From Streptomyces griseoluteus (lineage in GTDB: Bacteria > Actinomycetota > Actinomycetes > Streptomycetales > Streptomycetaceae), in contig JOBE01000053.1 of the NCBI GenBank assembly GCA_000717735.1, positions 1 to 44,628 on the forward strand: a DNA stretch of 44,628 bases. The letters are read 5' to 3'. Positions 8,716-16,716 of this stretch are shown one piece after another. How positions within the stretch are numbered: the stretch's first letter is position 1; every line of letters begins with the position of its first letter. The position numbers and the translations under genes are program-made. The notes under the pieces were generated by a model that saw only the letters and a list, made by a program, of their open reading frames with translations, did no database searches and was not told where the DNA came from.

Positions 8716-10236
8716 ATGGCGTCCAGCCTGACGAAGGACTCGGCCGAACCCCTCGGCTACGAGAAGACCTTCCTCGGCCACCCCCGCGGCCTGGCCACTC
8801 TCTTCATGACCGAGATGTGGGAGCGTTTCTCCTACTACGGCATGAGGGCCCTTCTCGTTCTGTACCTGGTCTCCGGCGGCGTGGACGCCGCCACGGGCAG
8901 CCAGGGCGGCGGTCTCGCGATGACCGCGGCGACGGCGACGGCGATCTACTCCGTCTACGTCTCGATGGTCTACCTGATGGCCATGCCCGGCGGCTGGTTC
9001 GGCGACCGCGTCTGGGGCGCCCGCAAGACCGTCACGATCGCGGCCTCCGTGATCATGCTCGGCCACGTCTCGCTGGCCATGCCGGGCCAGGCGATGTTCT
9101 TCGTCGGTCTCGCGCTCGTCGCGGTCGGCTCCGGTCTGCTGAAGGCCAACATCTCGACGATGGTCGGCCACCTCTACAAGAACGCGGACGACCCGCGCCG
9201 TGACGGTGGCTTCACGATCTTCTACATCGGCATCAACCTGGGCGCGTTCCTCGCTCCCCTGGTGATCGGCACCGTCGGCGAGAAGGTCAACTGGCACCTG
9301 GGCTTCGCCCTCGCCGCCGTCGGCATGGGCCTGGGCCTCGCCGTCTTCCTGATCTTCGGCAAGACGCTGAACCCGAAGAGCAGCGAGGTCCCGAACCCGC
9401 TGTCCGCCGACGAGCGCAAGGCCGTCATCACCAAGGCCGCCGTCGTCACCGTCGTGATCGCCGCGTTCTACGGTGCCGTCGTCGCCCTCGGCATGTACAC
9501 CCTGAACTGGGCGATGGTCCCGATCACCCTCGCCGGTCTGATCATCCCGGTCGCCGTCCTGGCCCGCATCAAGCGCGACAAGGACCTGAGCGCCGGCGAG
9601 AAGTCCCGCGTGACCGGTTACATCTGGTTCTTCGTCGCCGCCGCAATCTTCTGGATGATCTACGACCAGGGCGGCTCGACGCTGTCCCTGTTCGCGGACG
9701 ACAAGACCGCCGACACCATCTTCGGCCTCGGCTTCCCCGCCACCTGGTACCAGTCGCTGAACCCGCTCTACGTCATGGCGCTGGCCCCGGTCTTCGCCTG
9801 GATGTGGCTGTGGCTGGCCCGCAAGAACCAGGAGCCGAACACCATCGTGAAGTTCGCGATGGGTCTCGTCCTGGTCGGCGCGTCCTTCTTCGTCTTCATC
9901 GTCCCGATGAACATGGCGGGCGACGGCACCAAGGTCTCCCCGATGTGGCTGGTCACGATCTACATGATCCAGACCATCGGTGAGCTGTGCCTCTCCCCCG
10001 TCGGCCTCTCCGTCACCACGAAGATGGCGCCGCAGAAGTACGCCTCCCAGATGATGGGCGTCTGGTTCCTCGCCGTCACCGCCGGTGACTGCACCACGGG
10101 TCTGCTCTCCATCGCGGGCGTCGACCTCAACGGCACCGGGATCATCGCGATGCAGGCGACGCTCGCCGTCGCCGCCGGATTCGCGATCTACATGTACCGC
10201 AAGAAGGTCCAGGGCCTCATGGGCGACGTCCACTGA
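8716..10236 (+). CDS. POT family proton-coupled peptide transporter
   Basis: A 506-residue major facilitator of the PTR/POT family, which imports di- and tripeptides with protons. The TM1 proton motif ERFSYYGMRALL (an ExxER-type element, TEMWERFSYYG) and the TM5 signature FYIGINLGAFLAPLVIG are clear. About 12-14 hydrophobic segments are visible, and the family motif GELCLSPVGLS lies in the C-terminal half. ATG 8716 has AAGGA 5 bases upstream. It is monocistronic, behind a long structured leader and before a strong terminator. Peptide import fits the cytoplasmic dipeptidase encoded nearby, but a direct link is inference. Confidence 0.94.
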   Translation: MASSLTKDSAEPLGYEKTFLGHPRGLATLFMTEMWERFSYYGMRALLVLYLVSGGVDAATGSQGGGLAMTAATATAIYSVYVSMVYLMAMPGGWFGDRVWGARKTVTIAASVIMLGHVSLAMPGQAMFFVGLALVAVGSGLLKANISTMVGHLYKNADDPRRDGGFTIFYIGINLGAFLAPLVIGTVGEKVNWHLGFALAAVGMGLGLAVFLIFGKTLNPKSSEVPNPLSADERKAVITKAAVVTVVIAAFYGAVVALGMYTLNWAMVPITLAGLIIPVAVLARIKRDKDLSAGEKSRVTGYIWFFVAAAIFWMIYDQGGSTLSLFADDKTADTIFGLGFPATWYQSLNPLYVMALAPVFAWMWLWLARKNQEPNTIVKFAMGLVLVGASFFVFIVPMNMAGDGTKVSPMWLVTIYMIQTIGELCLSPVGLSVTTKMAPQKYASQMMGVWFLAVTAGDCTTGLLSIAGVDLNGTGIIAMQATLAVAAGFAIYMYRKKVQGLMGDVH

Positions 10237-10259
10237 CGCCCGTAGTCCCCTGCTCCCCT

Positions 10260-10299
10260 ACGGAGGCCGCCGCACCGGGTTCGGTGCGGCGGCCTCCGT
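10260..10299. terminator. Bidirectional hairpin terminator
   Basis: A perfect 17-bp stem (10260-10276 with 10283-10299) and 6-base loop between the convergent transporter and LAXTG protein genes. Confidence 0.88.
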
Positions 10300-10308
10300 C
10301 GTTCTTCC

Positions 10309-11763
10309 TCACCTCCTGAGCCGCGCCCACGGGGTGAAGGCGAACACCGCGCCGCCGAGCAGGATCACCGTGCCGGCGACCAGGGCGAGGGCGCGCAAGG
10401 CCCCGTCGCTCTCGGCGCCGGTCTCCGCGAGGTTGCCGCCGTCGGAGCCGCCGGAGGCCGTGCCGCCGGAGCCCGAGCCGCCGGATCCCGAACCCGAGGT
10501 GCCCGATCCGCCGCCGGCGCCGCCGGCCTGCTTGCTCGTGTCCAGTTCGAGGGAGGCGTTCACCGCTCCCTTGACCTGGCACGGGATCTCCATCTTGGCC
10601 TCGCCGAGGGTGACCGAGATGGTGAGCGCGCCGGGGCTGAGCGTGGACTTCCCGGTCGCACCCGGCTTGTACGTGCCCTTCATGTCCTCCAGGCTCACCG
10701 GGGCGCCCGCCGCGAGCGCGGTGGGGTTGGGGGCGCCGGTGACCTTCACCGTGCCGCTGTCGGATCCGCCGAGCTTCACCGCCATGGACGGGGTGAGAGC
10801 CCCCTTGGGGAGGGCGGCGGGGCTGTTCATGACGCCCTTGGCCGTCTTGACGGTGAGGTCGTAGACGGCGCCGTTCTTCTTGGCGTTGATCGTCACCTTG
10901 GAGTTGATGTCCGGCGGTCCGGGGGCCTGGCAGGCGAAGGCGACGGTGACCTCCTTGCCGGGGAAGTCGGTCTGCCCGCCACCGGAGCCGCCGCCGGAGG
11001 TGGTCGTGCCGCCGCCCGAGGTCGTACCGCCGCTGGTGCTGCCGCCCGAGGAGGACGAGCTTCCGCCCGAGGTGGTCGTGGACCCGCCCGACGTGGTCGT
11101 CGTACCGCCCGAGGTGGTCGTGGACCCGCCCGACGTGGTCGTCGTACCGCCGGTCGTCGTACCGCCCGACGTCGTACCGCCCGACGTCGTACCGCCCGAG
11201 GTCGTCGTACCGCCTCCGCCCGCCGTCACCTTGATCGTCGCGCCGACCGGGACCGCTTCCTTCGGCGCGCACTTCGTGTCCGTCGATATCGGCTTGGACA
11301 CGTTGATCGTGTACTTGTCGGGCGTCAGCGTGATCTCGCCCGCCTTGTCCAGCTTCAGCTTCCCCTTCATCTCGGGCAGCACCATCGGGCTGTTCTTGGG
11401 GATCGGCGGGTTCTTCCGCGGCCCTTCCATCGCCACGGTGCCGGTCGCCGCGCCGCCCACGGTGAGGACGCCGGTCGGCTTGACCGTGTCCGCGCCGAGG
11501 TCGAGCACGTCGGGGTTCTTCGACGCGGCCTGGACCGTCTTCCAGACGATCTCGACCTCGTCGCCGACCTTGGCCTCCGCCGGTGCCGTGATCAGCACCT
11601 TCGTCGTGCCCTGCACGGGCGGAAGTCCGGAGATGGACGGCGGGATGCACTCCGTCTTGTACGAGACCTCGGCGGCCTGTGCGGGTCCGGCGGAAATCAG
11701 GATCCCCGCGCCGCCGAGCATCAGCGCGACTCCGGCCGCGCTCATCCTCCGTTGCGTACTCAC
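10309..11763 (-). CDS. Secreted LAXTG sortase-anchored surface protein
   Basis: A 484-residue surface protein. A signal peptide ends near AQA (residue about 30). Two related beta-rich domains of about 130 residues lie at 33-170 and 270-395. They flank a roughly 80-residue Thr/Gly/Ser stretch built of TTSGG-like repeats. The C-terminus is a sorting signal: LAETG at 445-449, a hydrophobic helix and an Arg-rich tail. LAXTG is the motif of Streptomyces class E sortase substrates. The second domain (ALPKGALTP, GTVKVTGAPNP, KGTYKPG) is clearly related to the LPRTG protein of the same operon. GTG 11763 overlaps the upstream stop by four bases. It is last in a four-gene coupled operon; function unknown. 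Confidence 0.85.
   Translation of the reverse strand: MSTQRRMSAAGVALMLGGAGILISAGPAQAAEVSYKTECIPPSISGLPPVQGTTKVLITAPAEAKVGDEVEIVWKTVQAASKNPDVLDLGADTVKPTGVLTVGGAATGTVAMEGPRKNPPIPKNSPMVLPEMKGKLKLDKAGEITLTPDKYTINVSKPISTDTKCAPKEAVPVGATIKVTAGGGGTTTSGGTTSGGTTSGGTTTGGTTTTSGGSTTTSGGTTTTSGGSTTTSGGSSSSSGGSTSGGTTSGGGTTTSGGGSGGGQTDFPGKEVTVAFACQAPGPPDINSKVTINAKKNGAVYDLTVKTAKGVMNSPAALPKGALTPSMAVKLGGSDSGTVKVTGAPNPTALAAGAPVSLEDMKGTYKPGATGKSTLSPGALTISVTLGEAKMEIPCQVKGAVNASLELDTSKQAGGAGGGSGTSGSGSGGSGSGGTASGGSDGGNLAETGAESDGALRALALVAGTVILLGGAVFAFTPWARLRR
10975..11220. repeat. Thr/Ser/Gly codon repeat tract
   Basis: Degenerate short tandem repeats encode the Thr-Ser-Gly linker of the LAXTG protein. Units such as GTCGTACCGCCCGA recur many times. 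The tract is prone to slippage and probably varies in length between strains. Confidence 0.75.
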
Positions 11764-12818
11764 GCTTGTCCCTTCGTCGTCGGGCTGCTCTCTGGGGCTG
11801 ACGGTGCGGAGTCAGGGCTGAACCACGGCAGGACCGCGGTCGGTTCGTCGTCCCCCGCCTCCTGCCGCGCGGGAACGGGGGTACGGGTACGGGTACGGGT
11901 CCGCCGGCGCCGCGGGGGGCGGGTCGCGGCAGGGCTCGCGGCCGGACGGGCGCGGTCCACCACGGCCATCCCGACGCGGAACAGGGCCGTGGGGACGACG
12001 ACGGCGAGCAGCAGCCAGAAGAGCGTCACGCCCCAGGGCCTGCCGACCCCCCACGGCTGCTCGACCAGGACCTTGCCCGCGTATCGCACGGAGACCTGGT
12101 AGTCGCCGTGCGCGCCCGCGGCGAGTTCGACGGGGAGCCGGACCAGGGCCTTCTTGCCGGGAGCGACCGTGCCGCGCCACTGGCGTTCCTCGTACTGCGG
12201 CGCGAAGACGCCGTGGCCGGTGCCGACCTGGAAGACGGGGTCCTTGACGGGGGCGGAGCCGAGGTTGCCGACGGTGAAGACGACCTCGCGGCTCGGGGGC
12301 GCCCCGAACCAGGTGAGGAGGCCGCTCGATCCGTCGAGGCGTACGGCGGCCAGGACGGCGAGCCGCCCGTCGCCCGAGGCCTCGGGGAGCGGGGCGGTGG
12401 GGTGCCCGGCGACGGTGAACTCCCGGTCGACGGCGTCCTGTTGGCCGGTTACTCCGGCCACGTGCACGACGCAGGGGCAGGGCCGGGGCGGTTCGGCGAC
12501 CGGGAGCTTCGCGCTGAACGCGCCGCGCGCGTCGACGGTGGCGGCCCGGCCGTCGGTGTTGGCGCAGGAGTTGGTGCCGCCGATGACACCCCTGTCGGGT
12601 GCCGCCTGGCCGCAGACCAGGAGCATGAGCAGCGCGCCCGGCTTCCAGCCGCTGCCGCTGACGGTGATCTCGCCGCCCTTGCCGCCCTCCGCGCGGGAGA
12701 GTTCGACGACGGGCCCGGGGGCCGCCGACGCGGGGGCGGTCGGGAGGAGGGCGAGGGCGAGGCCGGTCAGGAGTGCGGCGGCCGTGCGCATCCACCTCGT
12801 GGTTCGGCTGCCTGTCAT
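11760..12818 (-). CDS. Neocarzinostatin-like secreted membrane protein
   Basis: A 352-residue protein with a signal peptide (cleavage near ASA, about residue 32). The first extracellular domain (about 35-140) resembles the neocarzinostatin apoprotein fold: PVVELSRAEGGKGGEITVSGSGW, two Cys pairs and PCVVHVAG. A second beta domain (about 150-265) follows, then a transmembrane helix (about 268-293) and a basic, proline-rich cytoplasmic tail with four Arg-Thr repeats. It is unlikely to carry an enediyne here, since no such biosynthesis gene is present; the fold is widely reused. It is third in the coupled operon: ATG 12818 overlaps the upstream stop (ATGA), and its own stop overlaps the next start (GTGA). 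Confidence 0.75.
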   Translation of the reverse strand: MTGSRTTRWMRTAAALLTGLALALLPTAPASAAPGPVVELSRAEGGKGGEITVSGSGWKPGALLMLLVCGQAAPDRGVIGGTNSCANTDGRAATVDARGAFSAKLPVAEPPRPCPCVVHVAGVTGQQDAVDREFTVAGHPTAPLPEASGDGRLAVLAAVRLDGSSGLLTWFGAPPSREVVFTVGNLGSAPVKDPVFQVGTGHGVFAPQYEERQWRGTVAPGKKALVRLPVELAAGAHGDYQVSVRYAGKVLVEQPWGVGRPWGVTLFWLLLAVVVPTALFRVGMAVVDRARPAASPAATRPPRRRRTRTRTRTPVPARQEAGDDEPTAVLPWFSPDSAPSAPESSPTTKGQA

Positions 12819-13648
12819 GGGGTCGCTCCCGCCGACGCTGCCTGGGTACGGATACGGGTACGGGACCTTCCGCGCCGCCGTACGGCGTATCCGCCGACCG
12901 CCGCCGCCAGGAGCAGGCCGGCCGCCCCAGCCGGCGCCGGGACCGGCGCGAAGGAGGCCTCGGCGCGGGCGGTGGCGGGAGCGGCGCCCGGGGCCGTGGC
13001 GGTGAGCCGGACGGTGACCGAGTCGAGGGCGGGCGGGTCGGGCCAGGGTTCGGTGCGGGTGGCCCGCTCGCCGGGGCGGAGGGTGAGCGGCAGGGGGCGG
13101 TCCGGCCGGTCGAGGACGGTGCCGAGGACGCCGTCGGCGCGGACGGCGAGGCGCGGGGCGAGGACCGTGGTGCCGCGGTTGACCAGGGTGTACCGGAGGG
13201 AGCCGGTCGCGGTGTCGACGTGGACGTCCTCGACGGTGAGGGCGGCGAGCCGGGGGCCGCTGACCCGCAGCCGCAGGTCGACGCGGAGTTCGCGGCCCGC
13301 GGCCGAGGCCCGTACGGCACCCCGGTGTTCACCGGGCGGGGTGTCGGCGGTGACGGTGACGGCGAAGGGAACGTCCGCCCTGGTCCTGGCCGGCACGGTC
13401 ACGGTCCTGGCGGCGAAGGACACCGGCGCGCCCTGCCCGCTGAGCCGTACGGTGAGCGGCCGGGCGCCCGGGTTGGTCAGCGACAGGGTGTCCTGGAGGA
13501 CGCTGCCCGCGGGGCCCTCCAGATAGGCGTACGGCCGTCCGGCGGCGGGCGCCGCCGTCCAGGCCTGGGCGCCGGGGGGAGCCGCCGCGACCGCGCCGAG
13601 GAGGGCGGTGGCGGCGGCCACGAGCCCGGAGCGTGCCGCCGTCCGCAT
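12815..13648 (-). CDS. Secreted Ig-like membrane protein (DUF916-like)
   Basis: A 277-residue protein with a signal peptide (about residues 1-29). A beta-sandwich extracellular region of about 190 residues begins with PYAYLEGPAGSVLQDTLSLT, then NPGARPLTVRL, recalling DUF916/WxL-interacting N-terminal domains. A single C-terminal membrane helix (about 243-258) and an Arg-rich tail with RTRIRT end it. The ATG at 13648 shares its A with the TGA of the upstream gene (TGATG). Being sandwiched between two sortase substrates suggests an accessory of a surface assembly. The DUF916 resemblance is by eye and uncertain. A longer frame upstream to 14359 is a shadow. Confidence 0.68.
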   Translation of the reverse strand: MRTAARSGLVAAATALLGAVAAAPPGAQAWTAAPAAGRPYAYLEGPAGSVLQDTLSLTNPGARPLTVRLSGQGAPVSFAARTVTVPARTRADVPFAVTVTADTPPGEHRGAVRASAAGRELRVDLRLRVSGPRLAALTVEDVHVDTATGSLRYTLVNRGTTVLAPRLAVRADGVLGTVLDRPDRPLPLTLRPGERATRTEPWPDPPALDSVTVRLTATAPGAAPATARAEASFAPVPAPAGAAGLLLAAAVGGYAVRRRGRSRTRIRTQAASAGATP

Positions 13649-14343
13649 CAGCGTGCCGTGCGCCGGGTGAGCCAGAGGACTCCGGCGGCGCCGGTCAGCA
13701 GGACGGTGCCGCCGAGGGTGCCGAGGGCCATGGCGGAGTCGAGCGGCCCGGTCCTGGGCAGCTCGGTGGGCGGTGCCTTCTCCTCTTCGCCCGCGGGCGG
13801 CGGGGTCTCGGAGCCGGAGAGGCCGGTGACCTGGAGTTCGAGGGACGGCTTCGGGTTGTTCTTGGGGAGGCAGACGGCCGCGTCCATGCCGAGGGCGTGG
13901 ACGGTGAGCTTCCCGGCCGTGAAGGTGACCTTGCCGTTCTTGGTGGGGGTGTACGTGCCCGTGAGGGTGCCGATCCTGATGGGGGTGTCGGGCGGGATGG
14001 CGGCCGCGTTCGGCGTTCCCTTGACCTTGACGGTGCCCTCGGCGTCGCCGCCGAGGACGAGTTCGGCGCGGGGGGTCATGACGCCCTTGGGGAGTTCGAT
14101 CGGGCTGTCGGAGACGCCCTTCTCGAACGACATGGTGATCGTGTAGGCGCCGCCGTTCTTGACGGCCTTGATGTCGACGGGCGAGACGGCGCTCTTGGCC
14201 CCGATCTTCGTTTCGCAGGAGTAGTGGACGTCGACGACGGCCGCCTGGGCGGCCGGTGCGCCGGCGAGCACGGCCGCGCCCGCCACCGTGGCCGCCGCCG
14301 CGAGCGCGGCGGCCGTCCTCCTCCGGTTCGGCTCCTTGGTCAC
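13648..14343 (-). CDS. Secreted LPXTG sortase-anchored protein
   Basis: A 231-residue surface protein, first of a four-gene operon. The signal peptide runs to about AAQA (residue 33). One beta-rich domain of about 125 residues (VHYSCETKIG, ELPKGVMTP, GTVKVKGTPN, TGTYTPTKNG) matches the repeated domain of the LAXTG protein at the operon's other end. A Pro/Glu linker precedes LPRTG (195-199), a hydrophobic helix and RRTAR. GTG 14343 is chosen because GAGGG lies 9 bases upstream; the in-frame GTG 14352 is an alternative three codons earlier. Having both LPXTG and LAXTG substrates in one operon hints at attachment by different sortases or different efficiencies. Confidence 0.82.
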   Translation of the reverse strand: MTKEPNRRRTAAALAAAATVAGAAVLAGAPAAQAAVVDVHYSCETKIGAKSAVSPVDIKAVKNGGAYTITMSFEKGVSDSPIELPKGVMTPRAELVLGGDAEGTVKVKGTPNAAAIPPDTPIRIGTLTGTYTPTKNGKVTFTAGKLTVHALGMDAAVCLPKNNPKPSLELQVTGLSGSETPPPAGEEEKAPPTELPRTGPLDSAMALGTLGGTVLLTGAAGVLWLTRRTAR

Positions 14344-14370
14344 CCCGAGCACCCCTCACCCCAACGTAAC

Positions 14371-14395
14371 TGACGGTCTTTCAGATTGGCCGTCA
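14371..14395 (-). promoter_or_regulatory. Promoter/operator of the envelope operon
   Basis: On the minus strand TTGACG (14396-14391) is a good -35, with a possible CAGTTA -10 18 bases later. TGACGG-N13-CCGTCA forms a 25-bp inverted repeat over this promoter, as an operator would. The regulator is unknown. Confidence 0.45.
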
Positions 14396-14453
14396 AGGTA
14401 CGCCCGGGGCCTCACGGAGGGAAGGCAGGGGAACGGGTGAACTTGTGAAAGTC

Positions 14454-14873
14454 TCAGGCGGGCGCGGCGAGTTCGGCCCAGACCGTCTTGCCGGGGGCTC
14501 CCGGGGTGCGCTCGATGCCCCAGTCGAGGCAGAGCCGCTGCACGATGAACATGCCGTGACCGCCGGGGCGCCCCGAGCGGTGCGGGCTGCGGGGTGCGGG
14601 CTGGCCGGCGCCCCGGTCGGTGACTTCGAGACGCAGCACCTTGGGCAGGCGCAGGACGCGGAGCCGCTCGGGGCCCTCGGCGTGCAGGCAGGCGTTGGTG
14701 ACGAGCTCGGAGACGACGAGGAGGACGTCCTCGGCCGCGGCCCTGCGGTCGGCGCCGGCGGCCGGCAGCCAGCCCCACTCCTGGAGCGCGGTCCGCGTGA
14801 AGTCGCGGGCGAGCGGCACGGTGCCGCTGGTCTCGCCGAGGGCGAGCGTACGGACGTCGGAAGCTTGGTCCAT
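14454..14873 (-). CDS. prsI: Anti-sigma factor kinase (RsbW/SpoIIAB-like)
   Basis: A 139-residue GHKL ATPase of the HATPase_c_2 type used in partner-switching. The N-box is VVSELVTNACLHA, the G1 box DRGAG and the lid GGHGMFIVQRL. Such proteins bind a sigma factor and phosphorylate a STAS antagonist. It lies downstream of a STAS gene that is divergent from a sigI-type sigma gene. This matches the published S. coelicolor arrangement in which PrsI restrains SigI and ArsI relieves it. The symbol comes from this synteny and is tentative. The preceding 121-base gap shows no clear promoter. Confidence 0.82.
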   Translation of the reverse strand: MDQASDVRTLALGETSGTVPLARDFTRTALQEWGWLPAAGADRRAAAEDVLLVVSELVTNACLHAEGPERLRVLRLPKVLRLEVTDRGAGQPAPRSPHRSGRPGGHGMFIVQRLCLDWGIERTPGAPGKTVWAELAAPA

Positions 14874-14994
14874 CAGCGCTTCACCTCACCGATCGACGGG
14901 ACAGAGACGGTACAGAGGGGCAGGACGTGCGGGCGGTGCGGCGACGCGGAGCGATGCGGGGGTGGCGTGGGGCACACCCGGTGGGGCGGAGGGC

Positions 14995-15363
14995 TCAGCC
15001 GGGGAGGGCTGTGGCGAGTGTCTCGTGCACGGTGAAGACGGCCTCCGCGCCCGTGATGTGGAACACCCGGGCCACCGCGGGCCGCATCGCCACCAGATGG
15101 ACCCCGCCACCGGCGGCGTCCGCCCTCAGTCTGGCGCCGAGCAGGACGTTGAGTCCGCTCGAGTCGCAGAACTCCAGGCCCGAGCAGTCGACGACGAGGT
15201 GCGAGCGGCCGGCGTCGAGCGCGCCGTCCAGGGGAAATCGCAGCAGGTCGACGGTGTGGTGATCGAGCTCACCCACGGGCGCGAGGAGTTCACTCGCGCC
15301 CACGGTCCGGACCTCGACCCGCAGCCGCGCGGGCGGTGCGCTGCCGATGTGTTCCCGGTCCAT
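14995..15363 (-). CDS. arsI: STAS anti-sigma factor antagonist
   Basis: A 122-residue STAS protein. The phosphorylation motif LEFCDSSGLNVLL (DSSG at 67-70) is intact, so it should be a substrate of the neighbouring kinase. Its unphosphorylated form would sequester the kinase and free the sigma factor. ATG 15363 has AGAGG 7 bases upstream; an in-frame GTG 15387 lacks such support. It is cotranscribed with the kinase gene and divergent from the sigma factor. The symbol follows recalled S. coelicolor synteny (arsI beside sigI) and should be confirmed. Confidence 0.82.
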   Translation of the reverse strand: MDREHIGSAPPARLRVEVRTVGASELLAPVGELDHHTVDLLRFPLDGALDAGRSHLVVDCSGLEFCDSSGLNVLLGARLRADAAGGGVHLVAMRPAVARVFHITGAEAVFTVHETLATALPG

Positions 15364-15437
15364 GGCCGTGCCTCTTCTCGCTCTCACGGATGCCGACTGA
15401 CGTGCCTAGAACCCTACAAGCGGGTCCCCCTTCCGTG

Positions 15438-15497
15438 CACACAAGGTCCACCACATACCCGGACAAAACGGATTGTCGACACTTGCGACCTTGTGTG
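15438..15497. promoter_or_regulatory. Divergent arsI/sigI control region with inverted repeat
   Basis: A perfect 11-bp inverted repeat (CACACAAGGTC at 15438-15448, GACCTTGTGTG at 15487-15497) with a 38-base spacer sits between the divergent genes. Each arm faces one gene, so the same element lies upstream of both. On the plus strand CTTGTG 15490-15495 and TAGAAG 15513-15518 are 17 bases apart. Confidence 0.5.
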
Positions 15498-15585
15498 GGA
15501 AGCAGGTAGGGCTAGAAGGGAACACCCGACACGACCGGCTTCGGAGGCGCCGCAAACCGCAGCAGAGGAACCAAGGAGGAGACCC

Positions 15586-16509
15586 ATGTCACCCCGGCTC
15601 GACGCCCCGCGTACCCCCGACGCGCCGTCGACAGCAGTCCCCCTCGTCCATCCGACCACTCCCTCCCCCGGCCACCCGGCCGCGCCCCTCGACGACCTGA
15701 TCGACCGCCCGCTCGACCGGCCCCTCGACCGGATCGGACCGGTCGACGCGCGTGCCCTGTCGAAGCAGCTCTTCGCCCGGCTCGCCGAGCTCGAAGAGGG
15801 CACCCACGACCACGCGTACGTCCGCAACACCCTGGTGGAACTCAACCTGGCCCTGGTCCGGTTCGCCGCCGCCCGCTTCGGCACCCGCAGCGAGCCGATG
15901 GAGGACATCGTCCAGGTCGGCACCATCGGCCTCATCAAGGCGATCGACCGCTTCGAACTCACCCGCGGCGTCGAGTTCCCCACCTTCGCGATGCCGACGA
16001 TCATCGGCGAGATCAAGCGCTTCTTCCGCGACACCTCCTGGTCCGTGCACGTCCCCCGCCGGCTCCAGGAACTGCGGCTCGACCTCGCCAGGGCCGGTGA
16101 CGCGCTCGCCCAGCGCCTCGACCGCGCCCCGACCGTCGCCGAACTCGCCGAAGAGCTCGGCATCTCCCCCGAGGAGGTCGTCGAGGGCATGGCCGCCAGC
16201 AACGCGTACACCGCGGCCTCGCTCGACGCGCAGCCCGACGAGGAGGACGGCTCCGGCGGCGAGGCCGCGCTCGCCGACCGGCTCGGCTACGAGGACCACG
16301 GCCTCACCGGCATCGAGTACATCGCCTCCCTGAAGCCGATGATCGCCTCGCTGCCCGCCCGCGAGCGCCAGATCCTCTCCCTCCGCTTCGTCTCCGGCAT
16401 GACCCAGTCGGAGATCGGCACGGAACTCGGCATCTCGCAGATGCACGTGTCACGGCTGCTCGCCCGCACCCTCGCCCGGCTGCGGCGCGGACTCACCCTG
16501 GAGGAGTGA
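15586..16509 (+). CDS. sigI: SigB/SigF/SigG-family alternative sigma factor
   Basis: A 307-residue group 3 sigma factor. A proline-rich N-terminal tail of about 50 residues precedes region 2 (NLALVRFAAARF, DIVQVGTIGLIKAIDRFE, GVEFPTFAMPTIIGEIKRF), region 3 (LDRAPTVAELAEELGISPEEV) and region 4 (LPARERQILSLRF, MTQSEIGTELGISQMHVSRL). ATG 15586 has the near-perfect ribosome binding site AAGGAGGA. Divergence from a STAS/kinase pair indicates control by partner switching, and the layout matches sigI of S. coelicolor. The acidic stretch PDEEDGSGGEA between regions 3 and 4 is typical of this family. Confidence 0.9.
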   Translation: MSPRLDAPRTPDAPSTAVPLVHPTTPSPGHPAAPLDDLIDRPLDRPLDRIGPVDARALSKQLFARLAELEEGTHDHAYVRNTLVELNLALVRFAAARFGTRSEPMEDIVQVGTIGLIKAIDRFELTRGVEFPTFAMPTIIGEIKRFFRDTSWSVHVPRRLQELRLDLARAGDALAQRLDRAPTVAELAEELGISPEEVVEGMAASNAYTAASLDAQPDEEDGSGGEAALADRLGYEDHGLTGIEYIASLKPMIASLPARERQILSLRFVSGMTQSEIGTELGISQMHVSRLLARTLARLRRGLTLEE

Positions 16510-16554
16510 CCTCCGTCCGGAGGAATCACCTCACTCTGGAGGAATGACCTCCGC
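16498..16554. repeat. Three 19-bp tandem repeats at the sigI stop
   Basis: Copies at 16498-16516, 16517-16535 and 16536-16554 share the core GGAGGAnTnACCTC. Copy 1 contains the last sigma codons and the TGA. Each unit is itself a short inverted repeat (GGAGG/CCTCC in copies 1 and 3). No function is known; slippage duplication is likely. Confidence 0.8.
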
Positions 16555-16582
16555 CACCTCCCGTGAGCCGCCAAGATGGCTG

Positions 16583-16628
16583 CGGAAAGGGCCCGTTCAC
16601 GGTCTTCGGACCAGGACGGGCCCTTCCG
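16583..16628 (+). terminator. Terminator downstream of sigI
   Basis: CGGAAAGGGCCCGT (16583-16596) pairs with ACGGGCCCTTCCG (16616-16628), with one bulged A and a 19-base loop. It lies between sigI and the DegT gene on the same strand, separating core from accessory genes. Confidence 0.7.
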
Positions 16629-16660
16629 CGTGACCGGAACGCGCCAGTCGGCAGGCCTTG

Positions 16661-16689
16661 TTGACGCGCCATCCGGATTGGGCGACATT
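16661..16689 (+). promoter_or_regulatory. Candidate promoter of the DegT-flippase operon
   Basis: TTGACG (16661-16666), a 17-base spacer and GACATT (16684-16689) lie downstream of the sigI terminator and about 28 bases before ATG 16717. The -35 is good and the -10 is weak. Confidence 0.45.
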
Positions 16690-16716
16690 GAGCCCGGGGA
16701 TTCAGGGGGGAATCAC

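Noticed and set aside
12815..14359. Long open frame spanning the envelope operon on the minus strand
   Set aside because: Only its part from 13648 is a plausible protein; the upstream part is a GC-rich shadow of the LPXTG gene in another frame.
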